Source: an uncultured Bacteroidota bacterium (GTDB lineage: Bacteria > Bacteroidota > Bacteroidia > Bacteroidales > SZUA-534). From it: a stretch of DNA of 23,234 nt. Location: the NCBI GenBank assembly GCA_937885735.1, contig CALABN010000311.1, positions 1 to 23,234 of the forward strand, in the 5' to 3' direction. Under the pieces are notes generated by a model. That model worked only from the letters and a program-made list of their open reading frames with translations, was not told the DNA's origin and ran no database searches. Positions 15,177 to 23,234 of the stretch are shown here, piece by piece (within the stretch, counting starts at the first letter, position 1; each line of letters opens with the position of its first letter). The position numbers were made by a program, and so were the translations under genes.

Positions 15177-18100
15177 TTAATCACCAATTACAATAAACGG
15201 AGCCCAAAAATATGGGCGTGAATATACTTTGTCCAATAATAGCAATTGTTTGGCTTTTTGCAAAAGTTCAGCATAAGTGAGTCCGGCATTGTTCTTGTCC
15301 AGCATCTGCCTGTAGAATTCAACCATAAGTTTCGAAGTTGAATTGTCAGACACCTTCCATAGCGACACCATCAGGTTTGATGCGCCGGCATAAAGGAATG
15401 CACGCGACAGGCCTACAATGCCCTCGCCCTTCATTATCTTGCCAAGACCGGTTTCACAAGCCGACAGGACAAGCAGGTCGCAGTTCAGTTTCATTGCGTA
15501 AACGTCGTTCGAGTAAAGCACGCCGTTTTGTGCATCGCCAACCATTGGGCTCAACTGTATGCCCGACAATTCGGGGTTTTCAGAGTTGACAAATCCGTGG
15601 GTTGCCAAGTGAATGTATTTTACCTTAACAATGGAATCGTTGCAGAAGTTTTGCTTGTTGGCACAACCCCACAGATATGCTTGCGACTTTATGCCCTGAT
15701 TGTTGAACATTGTGTAGATGCTTCTCACCTCGCCTTCCGACGAAGCCAAAGCCGACAGTTTGTCATCGTTCACCAGTTGCAAGTCGTTGTACGTCTTGTC
15801 CTTCTTGCCAAACTTGCTGTTAAGTTCGATGCCCTGGTATTTGCCTTTGGTAAAGACAGGCGCCATACCAAGCCAGCCTGCTGAATTTTTGCCTTTGTCC
15901 CTTGCAATGTCGCGGTAGTATAATGTTGCCGAGTAGGCGTAACTTACAGAGTATTTCTTTATCAGAAAATCGAAATTGACATAGTCTGTTGACGAGCCCA
16001 CATTGCCAGCGTTGAGGCTCTCGAAAGGAATTTGGTTCAATGCGCCGTCAGGTACAACCACAAGGGTCTTGATGTCATCGGCTATAGAATCGGGGAACAA
16101 AGTCTTGTAAAGGCTTTTCGACAGTCGGCTGAAGTCAATCAGAGCCTTTTGCGATGATTGTGTCATAGAGTTTCTGTACAGCCTGACAGTATCCGCCAGA
16201 TTTTTGCACATAGGCGCGGTGTTTATCTCAAAACGGCTGTTGGTGATGCATACAATGTAAACCAGTTCCTGGCCCAGCATATACATACGCAGTTGGGTTC
16301 CGTCCTTTATTTGTTTCTGAAGTTCGGCAAGTTCTACGCTGTTGTCGGCAAGTTTCAGTTGACGGTAATCTGGATAGTCGCTTTCAAGTTTCTTGATGAA
16401 AGTGTCGTATGCCTTGTTTGCGTTGAGCAGGCTGACGCGGATTTGCGACGCGGTTTTTGGGTTTTCGGCCAGTTGTTTTTCGTAGTACATAACGTCGGCT
16501 GAAAGTTGGTTTTCCCTTTCTTGCAGTTCGGCTGGAATGTTGGCCAGTTTCATAGCGTCTTGTCCTGCCATTGACTCAAGCAGTGAGTTCGACTTGCTCT
16601 TTTCAATATAGGCGAATGCCAGTTTTTCGTATGATGCACGCTGATTGGCCGACAGTTGGCTGTTGAGCAGTTCGGTGCATATTTCAAGCGCGCCCTCGTA
16701 GCATTTTACGGCAATGTTGCCCAGATTCAGTTTGTCGGTTTTTGTAAGTGCCGAGCGACGCAGGTTTGCAATGAGTTCGTCGCAGAGCACAAAATGGTTG
16801 AGCGCATACGTAAGGTTTGCTGTCTTTCTGTCTTGCAGATATTGTTGGGTGTAGGCCGATGCCCTCGAGAGCAAGGTGTTCAGAATGATGTTTTGGTCAA
16901 AGCAGCCGTTCTTGTCAGGAAGCGAGTCGGTGTTGTGGTTGAAGTTTTCGTGATTGGCATCCAGAGCCTTGCCGTAGTATTCAATGGCATCGGCATATTT
17001 GCCAGTCTTTATGTTGATGTCGCCCATACTGTTGTAGATGAGGGCCAGATATGGGTGTTTGTTGTCAAACACTTTTTTGTAGATGTCGATTGACTGGTTG
17101 TAGAAGAACTGTGCCGAATCGTACTTTTCGGTTTGCAGGTAAGCCGTTGCTATGTTGTTGGTAGTGTTGCCAATAAGTGTCGGATTGACACCAGTAATAT
17201 CAGAATATATGAAATATGCTTTCTTGTAGTAGCCAATGGCTTCGTTTGTTTTGCCAGTGTTAAGCATCACATTGGCCAGGTTGTTGTAGGCTTCGGCTGT
17301 TTCCTGCGACTCTTCGCCATTGTATTTTACATAGATGTCGAGCGACTTCTTAAAGAAGAACTGTGCAAGTCGGTAATCTTCAATATTTTGGTAAACAGTG
17401 CCCACATTGTTGTAGATTGGTGCAAGGTTCTTGTCTTCGGCTTGTCCGTTGCCAGCCTTGATGTCGAGTGCCTTGTTGTAGTAGTCGAGCGCCAAGGTGT
17501 TCTGTCCAAGGTGGTTGTAAAGGTTGCCCTTGTTTATGTAAACCTCGCAAATGGCCAGCGATTTGTCACCGCTGACCGATGTAATGATTTGTTCGGCTTG
17601 ATTGTAGTATTTGTCGGCCTTGTTGAAGTTGCCCAGACGTGTCTGAATTGTGCCAATGTTGTTCAGCGTGTTGGCATATCTGATGTCGTTTTCGCCATAG
17701 AGTTTCTGCTTTATAGTGAGAGATTTTTCCATATCGGACAATGCCTGTTTGTAATCGCCAATCTGCTTGCAGTAAAGGCCGTGATTGTTGTAGAACACAT
17801 CGAGTTTGCTTTCCGCAATGGCATTGTTGGCTACAATCTGAAGAGCCTTTTGGTACAATGTTTCGGCATCCTGGTAATTGGCCAGGCAGTTCAGTGTGTG
17901 TGCGTAATTGCGGTATAAGTCAAACAGTTGGATATCGTCTTCAGCAAACACCTGTTTTTTTGCCGACAGGCTTCTGCCATAAATATCAGACGCCTTCTCA
18001 TATTCCTCTTTTGCCATGTAGATAGTTGCAATGTTTTCTTCGGCAGTCAGAGTTTTCAGGTGTTTCGGGCCATACAAGCCCTTTAGCGTCGAATGGGCAT

Positions 18101-19418
18101 CGGTGTAGAAAGCGAGTGCTTTGTCAAGAATGTCCTGTCTGAAATAGCAGTCGCCAAGCATTTGTTGGATTGATGCCTTGAGTTCCTTGTCATTGTCGTC
18201 AATGGTTGACAGAGCGTTGCTGTATTCGGCAATGGCGTGTTCAAAGTCGTTTTGGGCAAGATGTATGTTGCCAAGACCGCAAATGGCCTGTGCAGATATC
18301 GAAGGTTGGTTTTCAGCATTTTCGGCAACCTGCTTGTACAAGTCCGATGCCTTGCTGAAGTTGTTTTCAAGTTCAAATCTCTGTGCCAATCCTATTTGCG
18401 CAAGGCTTTTCAGTTCGGCGCTTTCAGCGTCGCGCGTCACTTCCTCAAGCATTGTCTTTGCCTTGTTGCCGTCTTGTTCCAGCCGGCCAAGTGCCAGCAG
18501 AATGTTGTGGTATGTGTCGTTCTTTTCAGGATTTGTCTGCAATGCGTTGTTGAGCAAGACAACAGCCATTTTGGCATCGCCCTGTTGTTCGTAAATCAGG
18601 CCCAGATAAAGACAGATGCTCACATACACGTCGTTTTTGAGGTTGGCTATTTCGCAGATGCTTTTAGCCTCGCTGAAGACAAATTCGGCCGTTGTGAAGT
18701 CTTTGTTCTTGTAGGCGGTGAGTCCGTCCTTGAACTTGATGTAAGCCATTGATTCCGAATCGTTAAGGTCGGCAAAATTGCGAGCCTTGCCGTAGAAGAA
18801 CGCTGATGAGTCGGCATTGCCTGCCAGTTGGTAAATCTCGCCCAAGGCCGAATACGATTGGTAATAGGCGTTGCTGTCGGCAATCTCGAGGCGTTCCTTC
18901 ATAGCAATCGACTTGCGGTGTGAGCCCACGGCCCTTCCGTAGTCTGAAACCATTTCGTACGCGTTGCCTATGTTGAAGAGGCAGACGGCAAGTTCTTCCG
19001 AGTCGTCGTCGCCCAATATAGCCAAAGCCTTGTCAAAGTATGCGATTGCGCCATTGCCGTCTTTCTTGTCTGAACAAATCTCGCCCAAGGCGTGATAGAT
19101 GAGCATATTCACATCTGCTGTGGAGTCTGTCAGGCCACGGGTGTCCTCAATTGCCGACACAAGCAGTTTTTGCGCCTGTTCGGCCTTGCCAGTGTTCATA
19201 TACGCTATGGCCGACTGGTACGATGCAATAAGGTAGTTGTCATATTGCTTGCAGCACTTGAACATTGTTGCCGACTTTTCGAACAGTGGTCCAGCCTCTG
19301 CGTCGTCAAGTTCTTGAGCCTTGTTAAAGTCCGATATGGCCTCGTTCTGGTTGCAGTTTTGTCCAAATGTCAAAAACGCTGAAAATGTAATGGCGGTGGC
19401 AATGAATAATTTTTTCAT
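15177..19418 (-). CDS. Exported TPR-CHAT protein (caspase-like peptidase), 1413 aa
   Basis: The start at 19418 gives MKKLFIATAITFSAFLTFGQ, a clean signal peptide, and leaves about 30 bases to the TAAATTTG promoter. The upstream in-frame ATGs at 19442-19439 lie almost on the transcription start, and the longest frame (19583) crosses a terminator, so both are rejected. Residues about 25-900 are some twenty or more TPRs (ANTLNNIGTIQTRLGNFNKA, IYNNVGTVYQNIEDYRLAQF). A helical linker leads to a CHAT domain (about 1090-1413). The caspase-type dyad is present: His1274 in IHLATHGF and Cys1321 in LSACETG, 47 residues apart, with the usual SRAFLYAGASNLMVSLWKV and a C-terminal YFWAPFIVIG. CHAT proteins are cysteine peptidases that often cut a partner when their TPRs sense a signal. 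The signal peptide puts this one outside the cytoplasm. It is first in an operon with the OmpA-family gene. Confidence 0.93.
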   Translation of the reverse strand: MKKLFIATAITFSAFLTFGQNCNQNEAISDFNKAQELDDAEAGPLFEKSATMFKCCKQYDNYLIASYQSAIAYMNTGKAEQAQKLLVSAIEDTRGLTDSTADVNMLIYHALGEICSDKKDGNGAIAYFDKALAILGDDDSEELAVCLFNIGNAYEMVSDYGRAVGSHRKSIAMKERLEIADSNAYYQSYSALGEIYQLAGNADSSAFFYGKARNFADLNDSESMAYIKFKDGLTAYKNKDFTTAEFVFSEAKSICEIANLKNDVYVSICLYLGLIYEQQGDAKMAVVLLNNALQTNPEKNDTYHNILLALGRLEQDGNKAKTMLEEVTRDAESAELKSLAQIGLAQRFELENNFSKASDLYKQVAENAENQPSISAQAICGLGNIHLAQNDFEHAIAEYSNALSTIDDNDKELKASIQQMLGDCYFRQDILDKALAFYTDAHSTLKGLYGPKHLKTLTAEENIATIYMAKEEYEKASDIYGRSLSAKKQVFAEDDIQLFDLYRNYAHTLNCLANYQDAETLYQKALQIVANNAIAESKLDVFYNNHGLYCKQIGDYKQALSDMEKSLTIKQKLYGENDIRYANTLNNIGTIQTRLGNFNKADKYYNQAEQIITSVSGDKSLAICEVYINKGNLYNHLGQNTLALDYYNKALDIKAGNGQAEDKNLAPIYNNVGTVYQNIEDYRLAQFFFKKSLDIYVKYNGEESQETAEAYNNLANVMLNTGKTNEAIGYYKKAYFIYSDITGVNPTLIGNTTNNIATAYLQTEKYDSAQFFYNQSIDIYKKVFDNKHPYLALIYNSMGDINIKTGKYADAIEYYGKALDANHENFNHNTDSLPDKNGCFDQNIILNTLLSRASAYTQQYLQDRKTANLTYALNHFVLCDELIANLRRSALTKTDKLNLGNIAVKCYEGALEICTELLNSQLSANQRASYEKLAFAYIEKSKSNSLLESMAGQDAMKLANIPAELQERENQLSADVMYYEKQLAENPKTASQIRVSLLNANKAYDTFIKKLESDYPDYRQLKLADNSVELAELQKQIKDGTQLRMYMLGQELVYIVCITNSRFEINTAPMCKNLADTVRLYRNSMTQSSQKALIDFSRLSKSLYKTLFPDSIADDIKTLVVVPDGALNQIPFESLNAGNVGSSTDYVNFDFLIKKYSVSYAYSATLYYRDIARDKGKNSAGWLGMAPVFTKGKYQGIELNSKFGKKDKTYNDLQLVNDDKLSALASSEGEVRSIYTMFNNQGIKSQAYLWGCANKQNFCNDSIVKVKYIHLATHGFVNSENPELSGIQLSPMVGDAQNGVLYSNDVYAMKLNCDLLVLSACETGLGKIMKGEGIVGLSRAFLYAGASNLMVSLWKVSDNSTSKLMVEFYRQMLDKNNAGLTYAELLQKAKQLLLLDKVYSRPYFWAPFIVIGD

Positions 19419-19448
19419 CTGCATACTTTTTTGTGTCATCATAACACG

Positions 19449-19456
19449 CAAATTTA
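19449..19456 (-). promoter_or_regulatory. Probable -7 element of the CHAT operon (TAAATTTG)
   Basis: The minus strand reads TAAATTTG, an exact TAnnTTTG match, directly after the terminator of the upstream gene and 30 bases before ATG 19418. It gives the three-gene CHAT operon its own promoter. The -33 region falls on the terminator T tract, where a TTTTG is present but closer than the usual spacing. Confidence 0.5.
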
Positions 19457-19467
19457 GGAATATCCAC

Positions 19468-19504
19468 AAAAAAAATGCCCGATTGTAGTTAACAATCAGG
19501 CATT
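19468..19504 (-). terminator. Rho-independent terminator between the 249-aa gene and the CHAT operon
   Basis: On the minus strand AATGCCTGATTG pairs with CAATCGGGCATT over 12 pairs (one T-G) around TTAACTA and runs into at least six T residues. It lies 20 bases past the stop of the 19525-20274 gene, so most transcripts of that gene should end here. Confidence 0.85.
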
Positions 19505-19524
19505 TTATAGAAGTTAAAACGATG

Positions 19525-20274
19525 TTATTTTCCCATATTGGCCTTAATCCACGATTCAACGGCTTCTTCAGTTGTCTTGCCATAGAAATCGTTGATGAAA
19601 TTTGCTGATGCAGAAACCTTTTCGTTTTGTTTGCCTTTGAGAGTGGTGAAGATTACGTTCAGTTCCTCTTTCAGCACACTGTTGTCGGCATAGACTGGAG
19701 TGAAGTCGGTTTTGCTTTTCTCGCCGTATTCGTCGTTGTAGCATACAGTGACTGTCGATGGCTTGTTTGCCAAAAGGCTTGAAGGCAATACCAGGCTGTT
19801 GTTTACAAGTTCAACCTTCTCATTGAACGACTGGCCGTTGGCATCGTATTTTACTGAAAAATAGTTGACATCGTCAATTTTCATCTTGTCGTTGTCAATC
19901 TTGAGGCTGTCGAATCCTGAAACGAACACTTCGCCATAGTAATATTCCATAATTTCAGAAGGTTGCGTTGGCAATACGGCTCTCACGCTCATCTTGTTTG
20001 ACGATGGCAGGAATTGTGGGCCCTCGTTGTTTGCCTTCGACGACAATACCAGACAGCCTTTCTCCTTGTTTACGACAATGGCCCTTGAAACTTCATTCTT
20101 GAAATTGTAGTTCTCGTTGTTTGTCACGTCTTCGCCAAGGAATAGCAGGTTGCCCGTTTTAACCCTTTGTATTTCACCTTGAACCTTTACAACCTTGTAG
20201 GTTTCGCTTTTTTGTGCCATACAAGTGAATGGCATAATCATTGCAGTGGCAATCAATAATTTAACGCATCTCAT
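19525..20274 (-). CDS. Exported 249-aa protein, unknown family
   Basis: The product begins MRCVKLLIATAMIMPFTCMA, a typical signal peptide, with mature start at about QKSE. The N-terminal part (about 25-85; YKVVKVQGEIQRVKTGN, SRAIVVNKEKGCLVLSSK) has the rhythm of a small beta domain seen in Bacteroidetes proteins and faintly recalls FecR-like beta sandwiches; this likeness is weak. The middle is also beta-rich (DDVNYFSVKYDANGQSFNE). The end is helical (EELNVIFTTLKGKQNE, EEAVESWIKANMGK). I do not recognise the family. It has its own promoter (20302-20309) and terminator (19468-19504), but lies co-oriented directly upstream of the CHAT operon, so a link to that system is plausible, not shown. 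Confidence 0.8.
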   Translation of the reverse strand: MRCVKLLIATAMIMPFTCMAQKSETYKVVKVQGEIQRVKTGNLLFLGEDVTNNENYNFKNEVSRAIVVNKEKGCLVLSSKANNEGPQFLPSSNKMSVRAVLPTQPSEIMEYYYGEVFVSGFDSLKIDNDKMKIDDVNYFSVKYDANGQSFNEKVELVNNSLVLPSSLLANKPSTVTVCYNDEYGEKSKTDFTPVYADNSVLKEELNVIFTTLKGKQNEKVSASANFINDFYGKTTEEAVESWIKANMGK

Positions 20275-20301
20275 AGTTATTTGGTTTAATAATCAATTTT
20301 A

Positions 20302-20309
20302 CAAATGTA
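20302..20309 (-). promoter_or_regulatory. Probable -7 element of the 249-aa gene (TACATTTG)
   Basis: TACATTTG on the minus strand matches TAnnTTTG exactly and ends 27 bases before ATG 20274. A TTGTTGTTG run lies upstream, but its first TTG is about 15 bases away, somewhat closer than the usual -33 position. Confidence 0.5.
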
Positions 20310-20399
20310 TAATTTTTTCAACAACAACTCTACTTGTTATTCATTATTTGACAAATATAAAATGTTTATAGACAACCAATAATAAATAAGTTACAAATC

Positions 20400-20438
20400 A
20401 AAAAAAACGCCCCAATTGGACTGGCCAGTCGGGGCGTT
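20400..20438 (-). terminator. Rho-independent terminator of ileS
   Basis: On the minus strand AACGCCCC pairs with GGGGCGTT (8 pairs) and is followed by six T residues, 22 bases past the ileS stop. The loop holds the 12-base palindrome GACTGGCCAGTC. The site closes the ileS transcript before the accessory block. Confidence 0.88.
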
Positions 20439-20460
20439 TGTGTATTGAGGTGAAAACCCG

Positions 20461-23234
20461 TTATGCCTTTTGAACAGTGATGTACAGGTTTACATTCTCG
20501 TCGATGTCAACAGTAATGGCATTGTCGGCGTTCAGGTTGCCCACAACATCGATGCTGTTGGCAAGTGTCTGTCCAGCAATGTATTGCTTGAATGCCACAA
20601 TGGCATTGTCGGAATAGTCGTTTGCCGAAATCTGAATGTTAATCTTGTCGGTAACTTCAAATCCGCTATCCTTGCGGATGTTCTGTATGCGGTTTACAAG
20701 TTCGCGGGCGACACCCTCGTTCTTCAGTTCGTCGGTGATGGTTATGTCGAGAGCCACTGTCAGAGTGCCTTCGTTGGTAACCAGCCAGCCAGGAATGTCT
20801 TCCGAAACAATCTCGACATCGGAACGAACCAGTGTCAAGGGCTGACCGTCGGCAACAATGTCGAACTTCTCGTTGGCTTCGAGTGTGGCAATGTCTTCTT
20901 GGCTCATCTGTGCTATGGCAGATGAAATCTGCTTCATTATCTTGCCGTATTTTGGGCCGAGAACCTTGAAGTCGGGCTTGATGCGCTTAACCAGTATGCC
21001 TGTAGTGTTTTCCAGAAGTTCGACTTCCTTCACGTTCACTTCGGTCATTATTATTGATTTGACTGCCTCAATCTGGCGACGCATCTTATCGCTATGGATT
21101 GGAACCATAATCTTGCTCAATGGCTGACGTACTTTCAGGCTCACTTTTCGGCGCAAGCCAAGAACCATTGATGAAACGCGCTGTGCCATAGCCATACGTT
21201 CCTCAAGGTCGGTGTCGATTGCCGACTCGTCAACCTTAGGGAAGTTTGTAAGGTGAACCGATGTGCCACAACGGCCTGTCGCGGTGTTCAAATCCTTGAA
21301 CAGCATATCCATATAGAATGGCGCTATCGGGCTACCCAAGACGGCCACCGTCTCCAGGCAAGTGTAGAGTGTCTGATAGGCGCCAATCTTGTCGTTGTCA
21401 TATTGTCCGCCCCAGAAGCGCTTGCGGTTGAGGCGCACGTACCAGTTGCTCAGGTTGTCGATTACGAAATCCTGAATGGCGCGTCCTGCGCGTGTAGGCT
21501 CGTAGTTGTCGAGTGCGTCCTGAACTTCCTTGATGAGCGAGTTCAGCAACGACAGTATCCAGCGGTCGATTTCAGGACGCTCGGCCAGCGGAATATCCTT
21601 CTCCTTATATGTAAAGCCGTCGACATTGGCATACAATGCAAAGAAACTGTATGTATTATAGAGTGTTCCGAAGAATTTGCGCTTTACTTCGTCAACACCT
21701 TCAATGTCGAATTTCAGGTTGTCCCAAGGCTGTGCGTTGGTTATCATATACCAGCGCAACGGGTCGGAACCGTATTTTTCGATTGTCTCGAACGGGTCAA
21801 CGGCATTTCCCAGACGTTTTGACATCTTGCTTCCGTTCTTGTCAAGAACGAGTCCGTTGCTGATGATGTTCTTGAAGGCCACCTTGCCGTTTATCATTGT
21901 GCTGATGGCGTGCAGAGTGTAGAACCAGCCACGTGTTTGGTCGACGCCTTCGGCGATGAAGTCGGCAGGATATAGCGTGTTGAAGTCGTCCTTGTGCTCA
22001 AATGGCCAGTGGCGTTGTGCGAAAGGCATTGCGCCAGAGTCGAACCACACGTCGATAAGGTCCTTCTCGCGGTACATAGGCTGTCCGTTTGACGAGACAA
22101 GCACCACGCCGTCGATGTATGGGCGGTGAAGGTCAATCTTCTCGTAGTTGTCCTTTGAGTAGTCGCCGACCTTGAAGCCTTTGGCAGTATATGGGTTTTC
22201 CTTCATCAGCCCAGCCTTGATGGATTTTTCAATCTCGGCGCAAAGTTCTTCAACCGAGCCGATGCACAGCTCTTCAGAGCCGTCTTCGGTGCGCCAGATA
22301 GGGAGCGGAGTGCCCCAATAGCGTGAACGGCTGAGGTTCCAGTCGTTGAGGTTCTCGAGCCACTTGCCGAATCGGCCTTCGCCAGTGCTTTGAGGTTTCC
22401 AGTTTATGGTCTTGTTTAGTTCGAACATCTGATCCTTGACAGCCGATGCCTTGATGAACCAACTGTCGAGCGGGTAGTAGAGCACGGGCTTGTCGGTGCG
22501 CCAGCAATGCGGATAGTTGTGAACGTGCTTTTCAATCTTGAACACAGTGCCGTCGGCCTTCATCTTCATACAGATGAAGATGTCGAGGTTTTCGGCCTTC
22601 TGCGCCGACTGCTCGTCGTATTTTCCGTCGACGGTGAACTGCGGGTCGTAGGCATTCTTAACCCAACGGCCTTCATATTCCTTATAGATGTCGGTCTTTA
22701 CAAAATCTTTAGCGAAACTGCTGTCGAGGTCCGATATGAAGTAGTATTTGCCTGTCATATCGACCATTGGGCGGGTTTCGCCAGCCTTGTTGATCATAAA
22801 CAGCGACGGTATGCCAGCCAACTTGGCCACTTTGGCGTCGTCGGCGCCGAAGGTAGGCGCAATGTGGACAATGCCCGTGCCGTCTTCGGTAGTTACATAG
22901 TCGCCAGGGATTACGCGGAAAGCATCGGCCTTCTTGTTGACAATCTTCTTATCGACCAATTCGCAAGGGTCAACCCAAGGGAAGAGTTGCTCGTAGTGGA
23001 TGCCAACAAGGTCGGAGCCCTTCATTTCGGCGATGATGTTGCCAAGGTTCTTGTCGTTGAAGTAGGCGCTGAAACGTGCCTTTGCCACAATGACGGTGCA
23101 TTTCTGCTCGGTATACGGGTTCTGTGTCTCAACAGCCACATAGTCGATTTTCGGCCCTACGCACAATGCCGTGTTTGAAGGCAAAGTCCAAGGAGTTGTT
23201 GTCCATGCAAGGAAGTAAAAATCATCACACTTAA
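20461..23234 (-). CDS. ileS: Isoleucyl-tRNA synthetase, 5' end missing (runs off window)
   Basis: The frame stays open to the window edge. The last 923 codons are present, and about 200 N-terminal residues including the HIGH motif are outside. IleRS charges tRNA-Ile and edits misactivated valine. The visible part starts in the CP1 editing domain with AWTTTPWTLPSNTALCVG (the TTG at 23184 is an internal Leu codon, not a start). It continues through the catalytic core (GWFYTLHAISTMI, then NGLVLDKNGSKMSKRLGN) and the anticodon-binding helices (DRWILSLLNSLIKEV, NLSNWYVRLNRKRFWGGQYD), and ends in a beta-rich tail. The KMSKR loop, instead of KMSKS, is the form I associate with the longer eukaryote-like (IleS2) class common in Bacteroidetes, about 1140 aa in full. 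It has its own terminator at 20400-20438. Confidence 0.97.
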   Translation of the reverse strand, partial: KCDDFYFLAWTTTPWTLPSNTALCVGPKIDYVAVETQNPYTEQKCTVIVAKARFSAYFNDKNLGNIIAEMKGSDLVGIHYEQLFPWVDPCELVDKKIVNKKADAFRVIPGDYVTTEDGTGIVHIAPTFGADDAKVAKLAGIPSLFMINKAGETRPMVDMTGKYYFISDLDSSFAKDFVKTDIYKEYEGRWVKNAYDPQFTVDGKYDEQSAQKAENLDIFICMKMKADGTVFKIEKHVHNYPHCWRTDKPVLYYPLDSWFIKASAVKDQMFELNKTINWKPQSTGEGRFGKWLENLNDWNLSRSRYWGTPLPIWRTEDGSEELCIGSVEELCAEIEKSIKAGLMKENPYTAKGFKVGDYSKDNYEKIDLHRPYIDGVVLVSSNGQPMYREKDLIDVWFDSGAMPFAQRHWPFEHKDDFNTLYPADFIAEGVDQTRGWFYTLHAISTMINGKVAFKNIISNGLVLDKNGSKMSKRLGNAVDPFETIEKYGSDPLRWYMITNAQPWDNLKFDIEGVDEVKRKFFGTLYNTYSFFALYANVDGFTYKEKDIPLAERPEIDRWILSLLNSLIKEVQDALDNYEPTRAGRAIQDFVIDNLSNWYVRLNRKRFWGGQYDNDKIGAYQTLYTCLETVAVLGSPIAPFYMDMLFKDLNTATGRCGTSVHLTNFPKVDESAIDTDLEERMAMAQRVSSMVLGLRRKVSLKVRQPLSKIMVPIHSDKMRRQIEAVKSIIMTEVNVKEVELLENTTGILVKRIKPDFKVLGPKYGKIMKQISSAIAQMSQEDIATLEANEKFDIVADGQPLTLVRSDVEIVSEDIPGWLVTNEGTLTVALDITITDELKNEGVARELVNRIQNIRKDSGFEVTDKINIQISANDYSDNAIVAFKQYIAGQTLANSIDVVGNLNADNAITVDIDENVNLYITVQKA

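Noticed and set aside
17133..17918. 261-codon open frame antisense to the CHAT gene
   Set aside because: The translation is a string of Val, Leu and Cys typical of the reverse complement of TPR codons. The opposite strand has a clear, continuous TPR-CHAT protein.
19419..19583. N-terminal extension of the CHAT gene
   Set aside because: It crosses a strong terminator and the promoter of the operon and would bury the signal peptide behind 55 residues. The start at 19418 is favoured.
22507..23178. 223-codon plus-strand frame antisense to ileS
   Set aside because: It mirrors the editing-domain codons of a recognisable IleRS and has no features of its own.

Overview
The window looks like a chromosomal segment of a member of the Bacteroidota, most likely order Bacteroidales. 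The evidence is the S1 protein N-terminus (EDFNWE), an IleRS with a KMSKR loop, a DksA-like protein of Bacteroidetes type, repeated TAnnTTTG-type promoter elements 20-30 bases before start codons, no obvious Shine-Dalgarno sequences, and families typical of the phylum (regulator-propeller/Y_Y_Y sensors, PD40-OmpA proteins, LytS-type TPR kinases). No rRNA, tRNA, CRISPR array, integrase or insertion sequence was seen.

Layout, left to right. 1-111 (-) is the start of rpsA. It is divergent from a small lipoprotein gene (296-826, +), which is followed by a terminator and about 400 bases of repeat-bearing non-coding DNA. 1366-3501 (+) encodes a periplasmic-TPR, LytS-type sensor kinase with no response regulator beside it. 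It converges on a housekeeping cluster read leftward: dksA-like (5696-6085), lspA (4983-5606) and dgt (3643-4986), the last two overlapping by ATGA. Divergent from dksA is a two-gene toxin-antitoxin module (6307-7484, +): a HTH antitoxin fused to a DUF6922-like domain, then an AbiEii-type nucleotidyltransferase. Its promoter carries a perfect palindrome. 7581-10718 (+) is a large envelope sensor with a propeller, a Y_Y_Y domain, one membrane span and a SpoIIE/PP2C phosphatase output.

Converging on it is a leftward block of exported proteins: a 249-aa protein of unknown family (19525-20274), a terminator, a fresh promoter, and then a tight three-gene operon. The operon encodes a 1413-aa TPR-CHAT protein with a signal peptide and an intact caspase-type His/Cys dyad (15177-19418), a PD40-propeller/carboxypeptidase-regulatory/OmpA protein (13129-15174), and a 726-aa helical-plus-propeller-like protein of unknown family (10930-13110). 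The window ends inside ileS (20461-23234, -), whose 5' end is missing.

How the parts may fit (inference): ileS, dksA-like and lspA are usually close neighbours in Bacteroidetes, so the roughly 14 kb between ileS and dksA looks like accessory DNA placed inside a housekeeping neighbourhood. Its most interesting content is the exported CHAT operon, a candidate extracytoplasmic caspase-like system: a TPR scaffold with protease, a peptidoglycan-anchored OmpA partner and an unknown third protein. The facing SpoIIE-output sensor is a possible but unproven regulator.
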